Assembly (NCBI GenBank): GCA_958450365.1
Contig: CAUEEP010000387.1
Location: forward strand, 1-64,000
Direction of reading: 5' to 3'
Origin: Mesorhabditis belari
Taxonomy: Eukaryota > Nematoda > Chromadorea > Rhabditida > Rhabditidae
DNA length: 64,000 bases
Shown: positions 26,401-35,332 of the stretch, piece by piece
How positions within the stretch are numbered: position 1 is the stretch's first letter
Layout of the letters: the number at the start of each line of letters is the position of its first letter
Made by a program: the position numbers and the translations under genes
Notes under the pieces: model-generated
Databases searched by the model: none
What the model saw: only the letters and a program-made list of their open reading frames with translations
Told to the model about the DNA's origin: nothing

Positions 26401-28999
26401 CAAGCCTAAGCTTAAGCCTAAGCCTAAGCCTAAGCCCAAAGAGCATCCAAAAACCGATTCAATCATCTCAAATCATATTGTGACATCCAGATCAGCCAAA
26501 TTTAAAAGATTACAAAAAGTTGTTGCTGAAAAAGTGGTGAATCCACTCAGGTAACTAAACCGAACCGAAATCGATCCAAAAACCGATTTAATCATTTCAA
26601 ATTATAGTGTGACATCCAGATCAAACAAATTTAAAAGATTACAAAAAGTTGTTGCTTAAAAAGTGGTGAATCCACCCGGGTAACTAAACCAAAAACCTCA
26701 AACACAAGTATTACAATCAATGAACGAAATTTAGATAGCTAAATTTTAGTGTGACATCCAGATTGCAGAAAGAAAGCAAAATCGTGAAACAATCAAAGCT
26801 CTAGGCGGTTTTTCTTTCGGTTTATTTACCCAACGGTTCTTCAGAAGTGAAAAAGTGGCCCGATTCGCAAAGATTAGACAAAAATAGATTGATTCCAATA
26901 TTTTTCCATTAGTTTCCATTAATTTTCATAGTCATTGTTGACTGAAATTCTATTGTAGACAAAAGAAAATGATAACGAATCATTTGAATCCAAAGTTTTG
27001 TGATATTTAGTATAATTTTAATAATAAAATGATGAATTCGGTGAATTAAAAAAATCATCGAAAAGTCATCGAAAATGTTTTTAAATTATAGTGTGACATC
27101 CAGATTGGACAAATTTAAAAGATTATTAAAAAGTTGTCGCTGAAAAAGTGGAGAACTCACTCGGGTAACTAAACCGATCCGAAATCGATCAAATGAATTA
27201 GTTTAATGATTTCAAATTATAGTGTGACATCCAGATTGGACAAATTTAAAAGATTATAAAAGGTTGTTGCTGAAAAAGTGAAATTTTGAGGGCTCACTTT
27301 CTTCGACTTTTTCCATCTCATCACTCTCGTCATCGATTCCCTCCAACGCTTCACCCAATCTCAGATTTCCCTCGAAATCGATCTCTCTCAAACGCTCAAA
27401 GTCAATCGGTGTCCCCTGATGACCAAATGTGGACATTTGATGAGTATCAAGATCTGCATGAATTTCAGATTCCCTGTGGTGCACAGTTTTATTTGATTTT
27501 AAACCTATACTTTGAAAGCAGTTCATCCCTTTCATGCTTGAAAAGTAGAATATCAAAATCTTCAACTCTTAATATTTTCTCCTTTAGTGCAAAAGTCTTA
27601 TCCGACTTATTTTTCTGAAACATTTTATCAAAATTCAAAATTTTCGAAAACAACTTTTTAAGTAACAGGTTTTTTTTTTGGTAGCTTATCCCTTCATCTT
27701 TTACGATGTAAATGCCCGTACTCTAATATTTGATTGCTTTTTTTGATTGCTTAAAACCTTTTTTTCGTAAAACTTGCGAAAAAAGTCTTGTCTCATTAAG
27801 AAAATTTGTATTTTCTCTTTGCCTTTTTTTTTGTTATGAATTTTTATTTTTAGATGTCGACTCGCAAATATTTATCAACTTCTGATAAGCAAAAGATCGT
27901 GCAAGCAAAGAAATATGGATATTCATCATCGTCTATTGCGATGCTCTTCAAATGCAATAAAAGGACGATGAATCGGCTAGCAGCAAAGCAGGCCAAAGCC
28001 AAGTACAAGGCAATCATAGAGAACAACTTACTTCCATTTGCGAACACAAACATGCCACAAGGATGGACCTTATATCAAGACGCTCCATGCCACAAAAGCC
28101 AGCTAATGATGGGCCGAGCCAGCTAATGATGGGCCGAGCCAGCTAATGATGGGCCGAGCCAGCTAATGATGAGCCGAGCCAGCTAATGATGCGCCGAGCC
28201 AGCTAATGATGGGCCAAGCCAGCTAATGATGGGCCGGCTTGCAAATGGAGGAAGAGCTCGCCTACCCGGCGTTTTTGCTGCTTATCGTGTAAAATTGATT
28301 AAAGTGCCTCCTTATTCGCCGGATTTGAATGCTATAGAGCATCTTTGGGCCGATTTAAAGACTACACTCAGGAGCAAGAACATCAGAAAGGAAAAATACT
28401 AAAATCTAAAATTCAACACAAAGGTCGAGCTTTGGTTCTTGGCGTTTGGCGACAAATTTCTCCGGGAATTCTACGTGATTTGGTCGATTCAATGCCTCAA
28501 CGGATTCAAGATGTGATGGCTAAAGGAGGAACGACAAAATGTTAGGCTAATCTCGCTTTCCTAGCTAGCTTTCCTTTTTTAATGGTGGGACAAGACTTTT
28601 GCACCACAGTGTATTCAAATTTGACTTTACAACAAAATCTTGATTACTTAAAGCTCTATTTAAGACGAACTTTCCACTCGTTCCTCAGTCTCGTCAATCT
28701 TCGATAATTGCTGAATATTATTCGGTCGATCTGTTAAATGAACGATCGGATTTGGATCATCATCGTCATTAATTGAAAAAATCGGATTTTCCATGCAAAT
28801 TTCATCTAAAACCATTTAATTTCTATTTGAAAATCGTCAATAAACCTTTTCTGATGTTCATTTGGTTTAGTTACTCAAAAAAAGGATGAATTTTTGACCA
28901 ACCTTTCCCCATTTCATCAGCTTCATCAATTCTCGCCATATTTATCGAAGATATTAATGGATTTTTCTTGAAATCTTCTAGAAATCCATGATTGTCCAT
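14259..28999 (-). CDS. Otopetrin-like proton channel, about 21 exons, alternative last exons
   Basis: Otopetrins are 12-TM proton-selective channels. Exons (high to low): 28999-28903, 28805-28671, 27453-27298, 24321-24268, 23338-23239, 22480-22396, 21568-21456, 21101-20978, 20848-20744, 20688-20556, 20119-19968, 19908-19854, 19066-18965, 18887-18870, 18816-18745, 18408-18316, 18268-18144, 17937-17830, 17765-17571, 17235-17061, then 16096-15969 or 14461-14259. All joins keep frame: 774 or 799 aa. The first 240 or so residues are acidic and polar (FSINDDDDPNP, EGIDDESDEMEK) and presumably cytosolic. Membrane segments begin at SSMMTALTAFYCLFITIF. Family-like stretches are FIFIQMHFIFCNSK, TIARLGTMHLIG, IVEYSLIGAAVMFIG-VWRNIG, NLALFLMNLFESEK and RSFSPLTIFYRFHS. 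Introns are large and full of tandem repeats, with a Tc1-like remnant in intron 2. A tRNA-Asp lies just upstream of the proximal last exon. The subfamily is not assigned. Confidence 0.88.
14838..14902. repeat. Short interstitial telomeric patch, C-rich strand
   Basis: About nine copies of AAGCCT (complement of TTAGGC) with one TTAAGC variant. It lies in the intron between the two alternative otopetrin last exons. A short open frame of Leu-Arg repeats on - is an artefact. Confidence 0.85.
15296..15365 (+). tRNA. tRNA-like gene, possible UCA anticodon
   Basis: A box TGGCCGAGTGG and B box GTTCGATCCC are present, and a T run after 15365 would stop pol III. An anticodon arm CTCGT-TTTCAAA-GCGAG pairs with one U-G wobble and presents UCA. 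The acceptor pairing is weak (CAGT/ACTG), the T stem is poor and there is no long variable arm, so it does not fit tRNA-Ser, -Leu or selenocysteine tRNA. It is probably a degenerate tRNA copy. A 157-codon frame that spans it (15190-15663) is not taken as a gene. Confidence 0.4.
15852..15857 (-). terminator. AATAAA poly(A) signal for the otopetrin proximal isoform
   Basis: AATAAA on the minus strand about 112 bases past the stop at 15969. This supports real 3'-end use of the proximal last exon. The prediction is from sequence only. Confidence 0.45.
15969..16096 (-). CDS. Proximal alternative last exon of the otopetrin-like gene
   Basis: Acceptor ACGTTCAG; enters in phase 1 from the exon ending at 17061. 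It encodes DFYGKRSWVFLVRSFSPLTI then FYRFHSSVCLAEIWKNVYAR and stops at 15969-15971. This matches the conserved last membrane segment of otopetrins. An AATAAA lies downstream. Confidence 0.85.
16161..16231 (-). tRNA. tRNA-Asp (GUC)
   Basis: Complete 71-nt cloverleaf. The acceptor stem is TCCTCGG/CCGGGGA with one weak pair, the D arm is GTAT-AGTGGTTA-GTAT, the anticodon loop CTGTCAC presents GUC, and the T arm is CCGGG-TTCAATT-CCCGG. A and B boxes are intact. It sits on the same strand as, and 65 bp upstream of, the otopetrin proximal last exon, inside that intron. Confidence 0.95.
16340..16470. repeat. Tandem TTTTTTAAATGCTAA array
   Basis: About eight copies of a 15-bp unit (AATTTTTTAAATGCT and AATTTTTTGAATGCT). 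A few more copies lie at 16935-17000 on the far side of the neighbouring inverted repeat, so the array appears split by it. Confidence 0.8.
16493..16935. mobile_element. Foldback element, about 130-bp arms, enclosing an exon-like segment
   Basis: The left arm (16493-16640) and right arm (16800-16935) are inverted copies. Shared blocks include GTAAAGAGTATGATCGCGTA and its complement, and AAAGCTTTCAATCAAGTGCT against AGCACTTCATTGAAAGCTTT. The element splits a TTTTTTAAATGCTAA array, which suggests insertion into it. No transposase is present. It lies in the last intron of the otopetrin-like gene. Confidence 0.75.
16657..16800 (+). pseudogene. Exon-like fragment inside the foldback element
   Basis: Preceded by a good acceptor (AAAGTTTCAG), this stretch has a coding look: MNQASDDASGMMDSSM, then a Ser/Thr/Pro-rich run (TPSSQPSIRSPQPPQP) ending TIDGLEGLTEA. 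GC and codon use are higher than in the surrounding arms. Its parent gene is not in the window and I do not recognise it. It is most simply a captured exon. Confidence 0.5.
18870..18887 (-). CDS. 18-nt microexon of the otopetrin-like gene
   Basis: Flanked by TAATTTCAG and GTAAAG. It encodes KIWEN in phase 1 and joins an upstream exon that ends at a GC donor (AG|GCAAGT at 18965/18964). Only this combination keeps frame into IVEYSLIGAAVMFIG. Using the overlapping GT donor four bases later breaks the frame. Confidence 0.75.
19155..19760. repeat. Tandem array of about 140-bp units, block A
   Basis: Three near-complete units and partial ones, each starting AATCCTGGATGTCACTTGAG and containing CTACGGAGTTTGACTCATTT. 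It lies in an otopetrin intron. The same unit recurs at 22585-23160. Confidence 0.85.
20150..20520. repeat. Tandem array of about 60-bp units
   Basis: About six units of the form AGTCTACAGTACCCCAAGG followed by AGACTCGTTTAATTGCATGT. It lies in the otopetrin intron between exons 20688-20556 and 20119-19968. Non-coding. Confidence 0.75.
22585..23160. repeat. Tandem array of about 140-bp units, block B
   Basis: Three units of the same family as block A (AATCCTGGATGTCACTTAAG). Both blocks are in otopetrin introns in the same orientation. A short telomeric patch (CCTAAGCCTAAGCC) lies nearby at 22174-22195. Confidence 0.85.
23605..24060. repeat. Tandem array of about 143-bp units
   Basis: Three units and a partial fourth, each beginning GCTAACGTGACATCCAGCTT and containing GGATAAATGCAAATCTCTGC. 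It lies between otopetrin exons 24321-24268 and 23338-23239. It differs from blocks A and B but again carries TGACATCCAG. Confidence 0.85.
24597..25165. repeat. Direct duplication of about 300-bp units
   Basis: 24597-24860 and 24896-25160 are near-identical (AGTGTCAATGTGCTATCTGG onward, then AGTGTGACATCCAGATCAAA). They lie in the large otopetrin intron 27297-24322. Confidence 0.8.
25166..26140. other. Intronic stretch, no exon supported
   Basis: Part of the large otopetrin intron. Open frames exist on both strands at 25217-25560, but splice sites and homology do not support an exon. A short block around GTCCGTATCGGGTA occurs twice (25428 and 25747) with flanking similarity, which suggests an old local duplication. 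Confidence 0.4.
26140..27285. repeat. Irregular array carrying AGTGTGACATCCAGAT
   Basis: Six or more degenerate units with ATTATAGTGTGACATCCAGA, then AAATTTAAAAGATTA and AAGTTGTTGCTGAAAAAGTG. A short telomeric patch (AAGCCTAAGCTTAAGCCT) lies at 26401-26440. It reaches the edge of otopetrin exon 27453-27298. Confidence 0.8.
27854..28545 (+). pseudogene. Tc1-like transposase remnant
   Basis: It starts MSTRKYLSTSDKQKIVQAKK with a helix-turn-helix (SSSSIAMLFKCNKRTMNRL). It then jumps straight to LYQDAPCHKS, the second-Asp region of the DDE domain, so the first Asp region is missing. A 19-bp tandem array interrupts the frame. Afterwards VPPYSPDLNAIEHLWADLK is recognisable with the catalytic Glu region, then frames drift. 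This is not a working transposase. Confidence 0.85.
28088..28246. repeat. 19-bp tandem array inside the transposase remnant
   Basis: About eight copies of CAGCTAATGATGGGCCGAG with single-base variants. It begins right after the DAPCHKSQ codons, so it probably expanded from transposase sequence. Confidence 0.9.
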
Positions 29000-29811
29000 A
29001 GCTAAAACTAGATTTAAATGTTTAAAACTTTTATTGATGAATGAATGTGTGCAAAGCTGGTAAAAAAAATTCGAAAAAAGGCGAACTTTGGAGTCAAAAT
29101 AGTGTTCGGAAATGGAAAAACAAAGGAAAAAAGGAAAAAAAGTCGATTTTCAATGGATTTTAAGCTTTCTAACGAATACAAAGCTATAATTGTTTCTTTT
29201 AAAAACTGTAAACTGTTCTAAACAATATCAAAAAGCCAAGGAAGTAAATTTTTTTTGTAAAAAATGAAAGCTATTGGGTCTATTGACCGATCATCGCCTC
29301 GATCTTGACACCAAACGAAAGAAAAATCACTTATTTACTTAAATCAGTAAAAAGAAAATGATACTGTTCAAATGAATGAGTCAAAAAAAATTCGAAATTT
29401 TGATCTATGGTGCTCTTTTCGTGATTTGAATCATCAGAAAGCTGTGTCAACTTCGCATTTAATGTCATTTAACCAGAATTCAGCTTGCCAATGATGGCTA
29501 AACGACTCGTTTATAATGAGGCTCCAGGATTACGATAGCTTTTTTCTAATTTCAGAATTTGAGAAAGTTTAGATTCTCGAATTCGTTCCAAAAACATTGT
29601 GAAATCCGTGGTGTATTCAACTTAAAAGTTTAGGATTTGTATGTTCGGATTAAAGTGTTTAAAGTATCCCGGCTTTGAACCTCACTTTGTTCAAAAGCTG
29701 ACCTCCCCTTCACAACTGACAACGGCTCAGGCTCAACTCCAAGTAAAAGAGCATCCTCTTTAGAACGAGCTGCCTTCTAGTATTATTGTAGAATTCAGAA
29801 GATTTATGTGC
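29000..29811. other. Intergenic region upstream of the otopetrin-like gene
   Basis: No exon or RNA gene seen. It presumably holds the otopetrin promoter on - and runs into the left arm of the large inverted repeat near 29815. Confidence 0.5.
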
Positions 29812-29940
29812 AGAAATGTTCCACGATTCCACGAACTCCAAACGTTTGCACATGCATTTCACTGAAATCACCACCGGTTTCTACAGCCTTTTCCCGTCTT
29901 GAATTTTGCTTCGAATGCTTCTTCAAAAAGCAAAAAGCCT

Positions 29941-30012
29941 GGGGAGCACACGGATTTGAACCATGGGCCTCTCGGACTGCAGCCGAACGCTCTGCCACTG
30001 AGTTATACCCCC
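29941..30012 (-). tRNA. tRNA-Cys (GCA)
   Basis: 72-nt cloverleaf with an acceptor stem starting GGGGG and ending CCCC, the D-arm sequence AACTCAGTGGCAGAGC, the anticodon arm TTCGG-CTGCAGT-CCGAG presenting GCA, and the B box GGTTCAAATCC. It lies in the left arm. The copy in the right arm (38261-38334) is degraded. Confidence 0.9.
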
Positions 30013-30258
30013 GGGTGAATGTTAGGACAGGAAATGGGGTGTGGAAAAGAAACTGGCTCATGTAATCCCGGATCGGTTGCTTTGCACAAGAAGTCCCATA
30101 AAAGCTGAACGAGGATTGCATCAGCCGTTCTCTCAAACGGTGGTTCTTCTAGAAAAAGGATGATGTCTTTTAGAAAACTTGGGCGAAACAGACTCTACTA
30201 TTTAAGGTTACTATAAAAAGTGTATGAGTTAACTTCCCCTGAAGAAAGAGAGACCAGG

Positions 30259-30330
30259 TGCGTTGTGGTGTAATGATTAGCACATTTGCCAGGTATGCAA
30301 AAGGTCGCGGGTTCGAGTCCCGGCGGCGCT
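30259..30330 (+). tRNA. tRNA-like gene, GGU anticodon position
   Basis: 72-nt fold with A box TGGTGTAATGA and B box GGTTCGAGTCC. The anticodon stem TTTGC/GCAAA is perfect around the loop CAGGTAT, giving GGU (Thr) at 34-36, but base 33 is A where U is almost invariant. The acceptor has a T-T end mismatch and two G-U pairs. The right-arm partner is at 37917-37988. Possibly a tRNA pseudogene. Confidence 0.5.
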
Positions 30331-31008
30331 TACTGGTGTATGGACAGTTCGGCTCTGATACAATTTCATTTCTTTGCGATTGATCTCTGAACATTTTTCT
30401 TTGCATGTCGTATTTGTTGTTTGTGTCTGTACCGCGTATTTTGCTATTTAGAACAATTTCAACACTTGTAAGTGAAAAAAAAGGAATGAATAGAAAAAGG
30501 GGCATAACTGACTCCACTAAACTTCAAGAATAGATTTTTTAAGTACACAATTTACAACAACTGAAAATTGTCTAGTGGCGGACTACGGTATCTCATCCAT
30601 CGACTTTGAATTTTAACTTGTGTAAGGAATTTGACTATCTGCAGAGCAGTGGCAATTCGCCACACGGAAATTTAATTGAAATAACGCAGAAAAAAACAAA
30701 GTACTCGATCAATCGCCATGTTGGGGTCAATTATTTTTGATCCCGGAGCTAATCTAGGGCAAATCCTGTATACACGCTTTCCCATAATCATTAAATTTTT
30801 ATTGTTTGTTTGAATGCTCTCAAAGCAAAGCCTTTATAAGCAAGGGTTCCTACCATTTTTGTCTCATTCTGCCCATCTTTCTTTTAGCATGTTGCCTCAC
30901 TTTTTGCCCATCATTATTTTAGTAAGACGCTTTGCTATAATTGCTTTTAAATGTTGTAGTTTGTGATTGCTTTTCAATGGATGTTTCGTACAAGTTTTAT
31001 TTTAGCAC

Positions 31009-32497
31009 ATGTCAACCTCATCTTTCAACTTCTTCGAAGAACTTCCCGATGTCGTCTTCTATGCGGTGTTGGAGAGACTGCCCGGACGGGTCATTGAAAA
31101 GTTGGCGACTCTTATCTTCTAATTTTAATCTTTGCTTTAGCACTGTTCGACTAATCTCAAGGGATTGCTACAGAAGGGTCGAGTTGCGCAGAGGGAGACT
31201 TCCTCGTGTTTATCTCGATCAACTTATTATTCGTGCAGGGAGCAGGGTAAGATATTATTGGGTTTGTTACAAAAATGTCGGTTTTAGTTTGAGTATAGAA
31301 GAGAGCCTTTCGAGAGAGCAAGGCCTTACTGTGACTTTGCAGAAACGATCGATCCAGCTGACTTGGTTCAACATTTGAATCATTTGAAAGAGCGTGCAAC
31401 CTTCAAGACCCTCGAGTTGGTTAGTTTTCCGTAACATTTATTGGCACTTAAAATCTGTTTTTCAGATGGATGTCAATTGGGCTTATGCTGCAAATTGCAA
31501 GTTGCAAATCGAGTGCGAAGAATTGTCTTGTTGTGGCAGTTTTACGACTCTTTCGCCGGAAAGATTCATGCATATTTTTTGCAGTATAAGACCAACACGC
31601 AAGCTAACGATTAAGGTAAGTTTGTATTGCACGAATCAAAATTAGGCTCATTAAGGCGAATCAGGACAACGACATTTTTCCTGTGACGAGTGACTTTTTC
31701 ACCAACAATTATGCGATTCGATTGCAAGAAGTTTCGTTTTGCGGTTACGGGAATGCCATGGTTGATCCATTAAATGACACGGTTTGTTTTGATTTGGTCC
31801 TCAATAAACAATTTGTTACGACCCTTACTCCGGTTAATATTTATTGTTTAGATCTTGTTGTATTCAAATCTTTCGATTTTTTACAATTATTTTCCAACAA
31901 GTCCCGGGTGCACTCTTGATGGGATTCTGATGGGATGCTCCGAGACTGGTACACTTCAGAACGTCGAATTGATTGCATTCACCTTCTAGCAGCTGGCGGG
32001 CAAGCAGAACGTCAAAATGTGAGCTCTTTTAACTTTCTTATTTTGCTGAAAATCATTTGGAAGCGCTTTTTAAAAGAGCTGCAAGATCAATTGAACTATT
32101 CTAGTCGAGATAGCCTAGATAATCATTAAAAGCAATTCAAAGCAATTGGTCATTTTCCCGATATTCCCGGTAATTGTTCAATTTTTAGTTCTTGCGCAAT
32201 TTATCTGGATTGCTAGTTGATAAAATGTTCTACGACAAGGTTTTCGGGCCTAGAAGGGTACAATCTTTGGAAAGAGCGAATGGGGACGTCATTTGGCTTG
32301 GGGTTTACTTTAATCTACAGCACGGCTATCTTAGGTATGTTTTAGCATGGGTTTTTTTCTAACGTATCAAACGCGTTCAATGAAACTATTTATTACCAAA
32401 TTGTTTTAGGATCGAAATGACTCGACTAGTGCCCGGCCCGAAAGCTGACTTATATAGGCGGTATGATGGCGCTGGTGGTCATGTGATGTATTTGTGA
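31009..32497 (+). CDS. F-box-like protein gene, left copy
   Basis: It starts MSTSSFNFFEELPDVVFYAV, an F-box-like N-terminus. A short intron (donor GTTGGC, acceptor TTTAG at about 31138) leads to TVRLISRDCYRRVELRRGRL. Later exons give DPADLVQHLNHLKERATFKT (about 31310-31420), IECEELSCCGSFTTLSPERF (31466-31615), FFTNNYAIRLQEVSFCGYGN (31680-31785), and a C-terminus RLVPGPKADLYRRYDGAGGH ending at 32497. F-box proteins recruit substrates to SCF ubiquitin ligases, and nematodes have large fast-evolving families. This copy ends early compared with the right copy, which has an acidic tail. Exon joins are approximate. A TTTAG just before the ATG could be a trans-splice acceptor. Confidence 0.55.
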
Positions 32498-32785
32498 TGT
32501 ATTTTAAAGCTGAAGTTTCGATGTTGGACGTGTGATGTGTGATTGTGATTTCTTGGAAAGTACCTACTACTACTAATGTCAAAATTTGAAACTTTTCTCA
32601 CACTGAATAAATCCTTCATGATTTGGTTGTCCTTGGTGCGAGTCGATGGGCGGAACAAACGACGCTTAGTATTCATGAATATGTGCACTCGAAATAATGC
32701 TATTTTGTTTATGTAACGTGATTTTGTTTTCTTGATTCAAATTTCAGTTTGATCGATATATAAATTTATTATTTAACTTTAGAAA

Positions 32786-34060
32786 ATGAGCGACGAGGAA
32801 ATCGCTAACTTTAGCATGTTGTCGATACAGGACATCGAGGGGGAGACTTTACTATTTACTACAAGAACAATTTATTTACAATTTACAAAAACTATTTACT
32901 ACAAGTAGCCGGCTTGTCTTAAGAAGAAGAAAGATCTAAGAATCTAAGATCTGTCTAAAAGAAGTAGGTACTTGATCTTATTGTTCAATCTAGTCTCTCT
33001 GGATATTTCAATGAATTGGATATATCCAATAAATCTATCATAGTATTTAGGCTGTTCGAAAAGCTTCTTTGGCTGAGATGGACGCTCGAACGGCCAACAC
33101 GACAATCACCGAGGAAAGCGATCAAATCAAGAAGATTATCGACAAATTGAGTGAGTTTTGAACACAATTTGTGCTTGTTAGAGTCACTGGAACATTCATT
33201 CACAAATTGATTTTACGCTTTACCCGTGACCGCAAAACGAAGCTTCTTGCAATCGAATCGCATAATCGAATCGCATAAAGCCTGAAGCAACCGCATCACT
33301 GCCATACACGAAAAGGAACATTGCAATGGGAGCCATTGAAGCGGGTTGTTTTGCTGGGTTTAATGTGGTAACTTGCTCATGTTCAGTTCATCAAAGATGA
33401 CTTGACGAAATATTGGAGTGTGAGAAGCGAAGATGAACAAATCGGTGATGACAGCTTTTTCGCGGCATTCCGATCGGCTAGCTGCACGAACGAAAGAATT
33501 GGGAAAGTGAGTGATGCTTTTGGATTTGGATTTTTACCCTTGAAACACTGAAGTTAAATCCATCCAACAATCAGCAGCTAGATTCAGTAATCGGGAAAGC
33601 AACATCGGCGATTTCCCTCATCACTTCGTTTTTGATCGCCTTACAGAATGAGGGATTTCTCAAGACAGCCAGGGAAAGTGGAACATGTTTAGTAAACAAG
33701 GCAATGTATGATTGCAAAAGTTTGCTGACTTTATTTCTACTTTTAGTCAAGCTTCAGGAAGAAAAGTGACGGGAGCTTTCTCAACCTTAGTGGTCGTTGC
33801 CTCGTCGGTTTTGAATCAATGGCAGCAGGAACTGCAAGACAAGGTGACGTGGCTTTTCGTGATAAAGTATGTTAATTTTAGGTTGACGAAGATTACGCAC
33901 TCAACATTTATTGTCACACTGGCCCCAAAAAAACCCGGGATAATTTGGACGATAAAGTATACGGTTTTTGAGAAACTTTTTCTAAAAGCGTTTTAGGTTA
34001 CGCCGGGCAGATGTTGTGCTGACGACTTGCGACGTTTTAAGGAAATCACAAGGGAATTAG
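32786..34060 (+). pseudogene. Mosaic of gene fragments: copied lam-2 exon and SNF2-helicase-like segments
   Basis: 32786 opens MSDEEIANFSMLSIQDIEGE. 33056-33160 is a copy of a lam-2 coiled-coil exon ([20 protein letters not shown]). Then come exon-like pieces with splice signals: 33387-33506 (FIKDDLTKYWSVRSEDEQIG), 33578-33691 (SVIGKATSAISLITSFLIAL), 33747-33843 (TLVVVASSVLNQWQQELQDK), 33882-33956 (ALNIYCHTGPKKTRDNLDDK) and 33997-34060. The order matches SNF2-type ATPases: a Walker-A-like VIGKA in place of GLGKT, then LVVVP--LNQWQQE-, then -YHGP, then ADVVLTTCDVL. The exon phases do not all join and the last motif lies in a different frame, so I call it a pseudogene fragment. Confidence 0.55.
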
Positions 34061-34127
34061 GTATGTATACAAACTCTTTTGGTACTCATGGTATCCGGAC
34101 TACGGTAGTTTTTGTTTAAGCTTACAT

Positions 34128-34256
34128 TTTGAAAAGCTTAATCAACTGTTTTACAGCCTAATAATGAATAGAAGAGAAATAACCGTACCCTTTAAAGTAG
34201 AAGCATTACTGTACTAATATTGCAAGCAATAGCTAGACAAATTCTCCTCGTCCAAT
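34128..34256. repeat. Direct repeat, copy 1 of 2
   Basis: This stretch (AATCAACTGTTTTACAGCCT to GCTAGACAAATTCTCCT) recurs at about 38703-38838 in the same orientation with a small extra insertion. Copy 2 borders a Tc1-like transposase fragment, and copy 1 overlaps the 3' end of a PARP-like fragment. Confidence 0.9.
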
Positions 34257-34836
34257 GATTTCTCATCAAGTTCCGAGTCGTAAACAGCAGCCAAATGTTC
34301 GTGGAAATCCCCGTGGATGAAAAAGTTCATCGCCTAAAATGAATAGATGAATTTGATTCCAAAAAGAAACTTCAGCACAAAATTTAACTTATCATCTTGT
34401 ACTACGTAACACCATTGATGATCTTGATATTTGCTTGGATCGTTGGCAACTAAATCTAGATGTTAGCAAGAATTTATCGGCCTAAGCCTATGGATGTTTA
34501 AAGCCAAATAAGCAAGAATAAACCTTCAATGAGCGATAAACAATATGGTTCTTGTCGAATTTGCTTGTTCCTAGAATAATGTTCATCATTTTGACACCGG
34601 GCCGCAGAATCGTTCTTTTGATAGTATCGTTGTGAGCCCTAGAATCACATTTCGAAAAAGTTCAATCAAATTCTCGAACGGCTGAAGATCTTCGAGCGTA
34701 ACCTTCCGATGTTTGTGGTTCTTTTCCGAGATAAATTCCTCTTCCAAGTGCAGCTCCAACCAATTGCAAATTTGTCCCCGAGCAAACGATCAAACCCTCA
34801 CACAAAATCTTGTACCAGTTCTCGACGGGCGATCCG
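34214..34836 (-). pseudogene. PARP catalytic-domain-like gene fragment
   Basis: Exon-like pieces on -: 34836 to about 34690 (GSPVENWYKILCEGLIVCSG then LQLVGAALGRGIYLGKE), 34636-34524 (ILRPGVKMMNIILGTSKFDK), 34455-34388 (NDPSKYQDHQWCYVVQDDK), and 34334-34214 (an acidic end, stop at 34214). The HGS-like start (here only GS), ENW, GAA-G-GIYL and the later W-YVVQDD resemble the ADP-ribosyltransferase fold of the PARP6/8/16 group. The N-terminal part is missing and the 3' end lies in a direct repeat. It is probably a fragment carried with its neighbours between the inverted arms. Confidence 0.55.
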
Positions 34837-34891
34837 CTAAAGAAAATAAAGTATTGAAAAGGTTTTTACAAAACCCACTGGAATGCGTTTA

Positions 34892-35332
34892 GCGCAGCCA
34901 GGAACATACCAGCTTCGAGTCCTTACTTACTTCGGTGGATTAGAGGTGAGTTTGTTGATACGAATTAATTTTAATCATTTTAATTTTCAAAAAAACATTT
35001 TTTCTTATAGATGCAGGATTTGCGCGTAAATTTGGTTGTCAATCCGACTGTGGGAAACAACATGGCGCCGGCACCTATGGCACCTGATGGTATTTGATTT
35101 CTTTCTTTACCTGAACATTTTTATTTTAGACGGTCCTCAGGGCGGCGGTGGTGGAGGAGGCGTCTGCGAGGGTGAACTGCCCCACATTGAAACGTCGTTT
35201 TTTTGCGCTACGCCAGGTACCTTATTTTATTTAATACTTGAATGTTATGTGTTAGTGTTATGTTGCAGTCAAGGAAAATTTTCTTTTAATAAAGTTTTCT
35301 TTTTTAGGCCACTACGGCCACTAGCGACTCAA
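34892..35332 (+). CDS. Short unidentified gene or fragment with a Gly run
   Basis: Three or four exon-like pieces with good splice sites: QPGTYQLRVLTYFGGLE (about 34894-34945), MQDLRVNLVVNPTVGNNMAP (35011-35090), GPQGGGGGGGVCEGELPHIE (about 35131-35217), and GHYGH before a stop near 35330. I do not recognise the family. It may be the tail of a longer protein whose start is missing. Confidence 0.35.

Larger units (their letters stand above)
27586..28614 (+). mobile_element. Internally deleted Tc1/mariner-like element
   Basis: Imperfect terminal inverted repeats: GTGCAAAAGTCTTATCC at about 27587 and its counterpart (complement GTGCAAAAGTCTTGTCC) ending at about 28603, next to CACAGTGTA. It lies in intron 2 of the otopetrin-like gene on the opposite strand. 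The transposase inside is broken (see 27854-28545). The element is about 1.0 kb, shorter than typical full Tc1-like elements (about 1.6 kb). Confidence 0.75.
29815..32640. repeat. Left arm of a large inverted duplication
   Basis: About 2.8 kb whose reverse complement is at about 35753-38450. Shared features in order are a block at the outer edge (CAAACGTTTGCACATGCATT), a tRNA-Cys, a 72-nt tRNA-like gene, an F-box-like gene, and an inner edge around ATGAAGGATTTATTCAG/CTGAATAAATCCTTCAT. The arms differ by scattered substitutions and small indels. Confidence 0.9.

Noticed and set aside
30941..31378. A 145-codon frame starting MLLNVVVCDCF
   Set aside because: It is the wrong frame over the F-box-like exons and reads through their introns. 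The supported frame starts at 31009.
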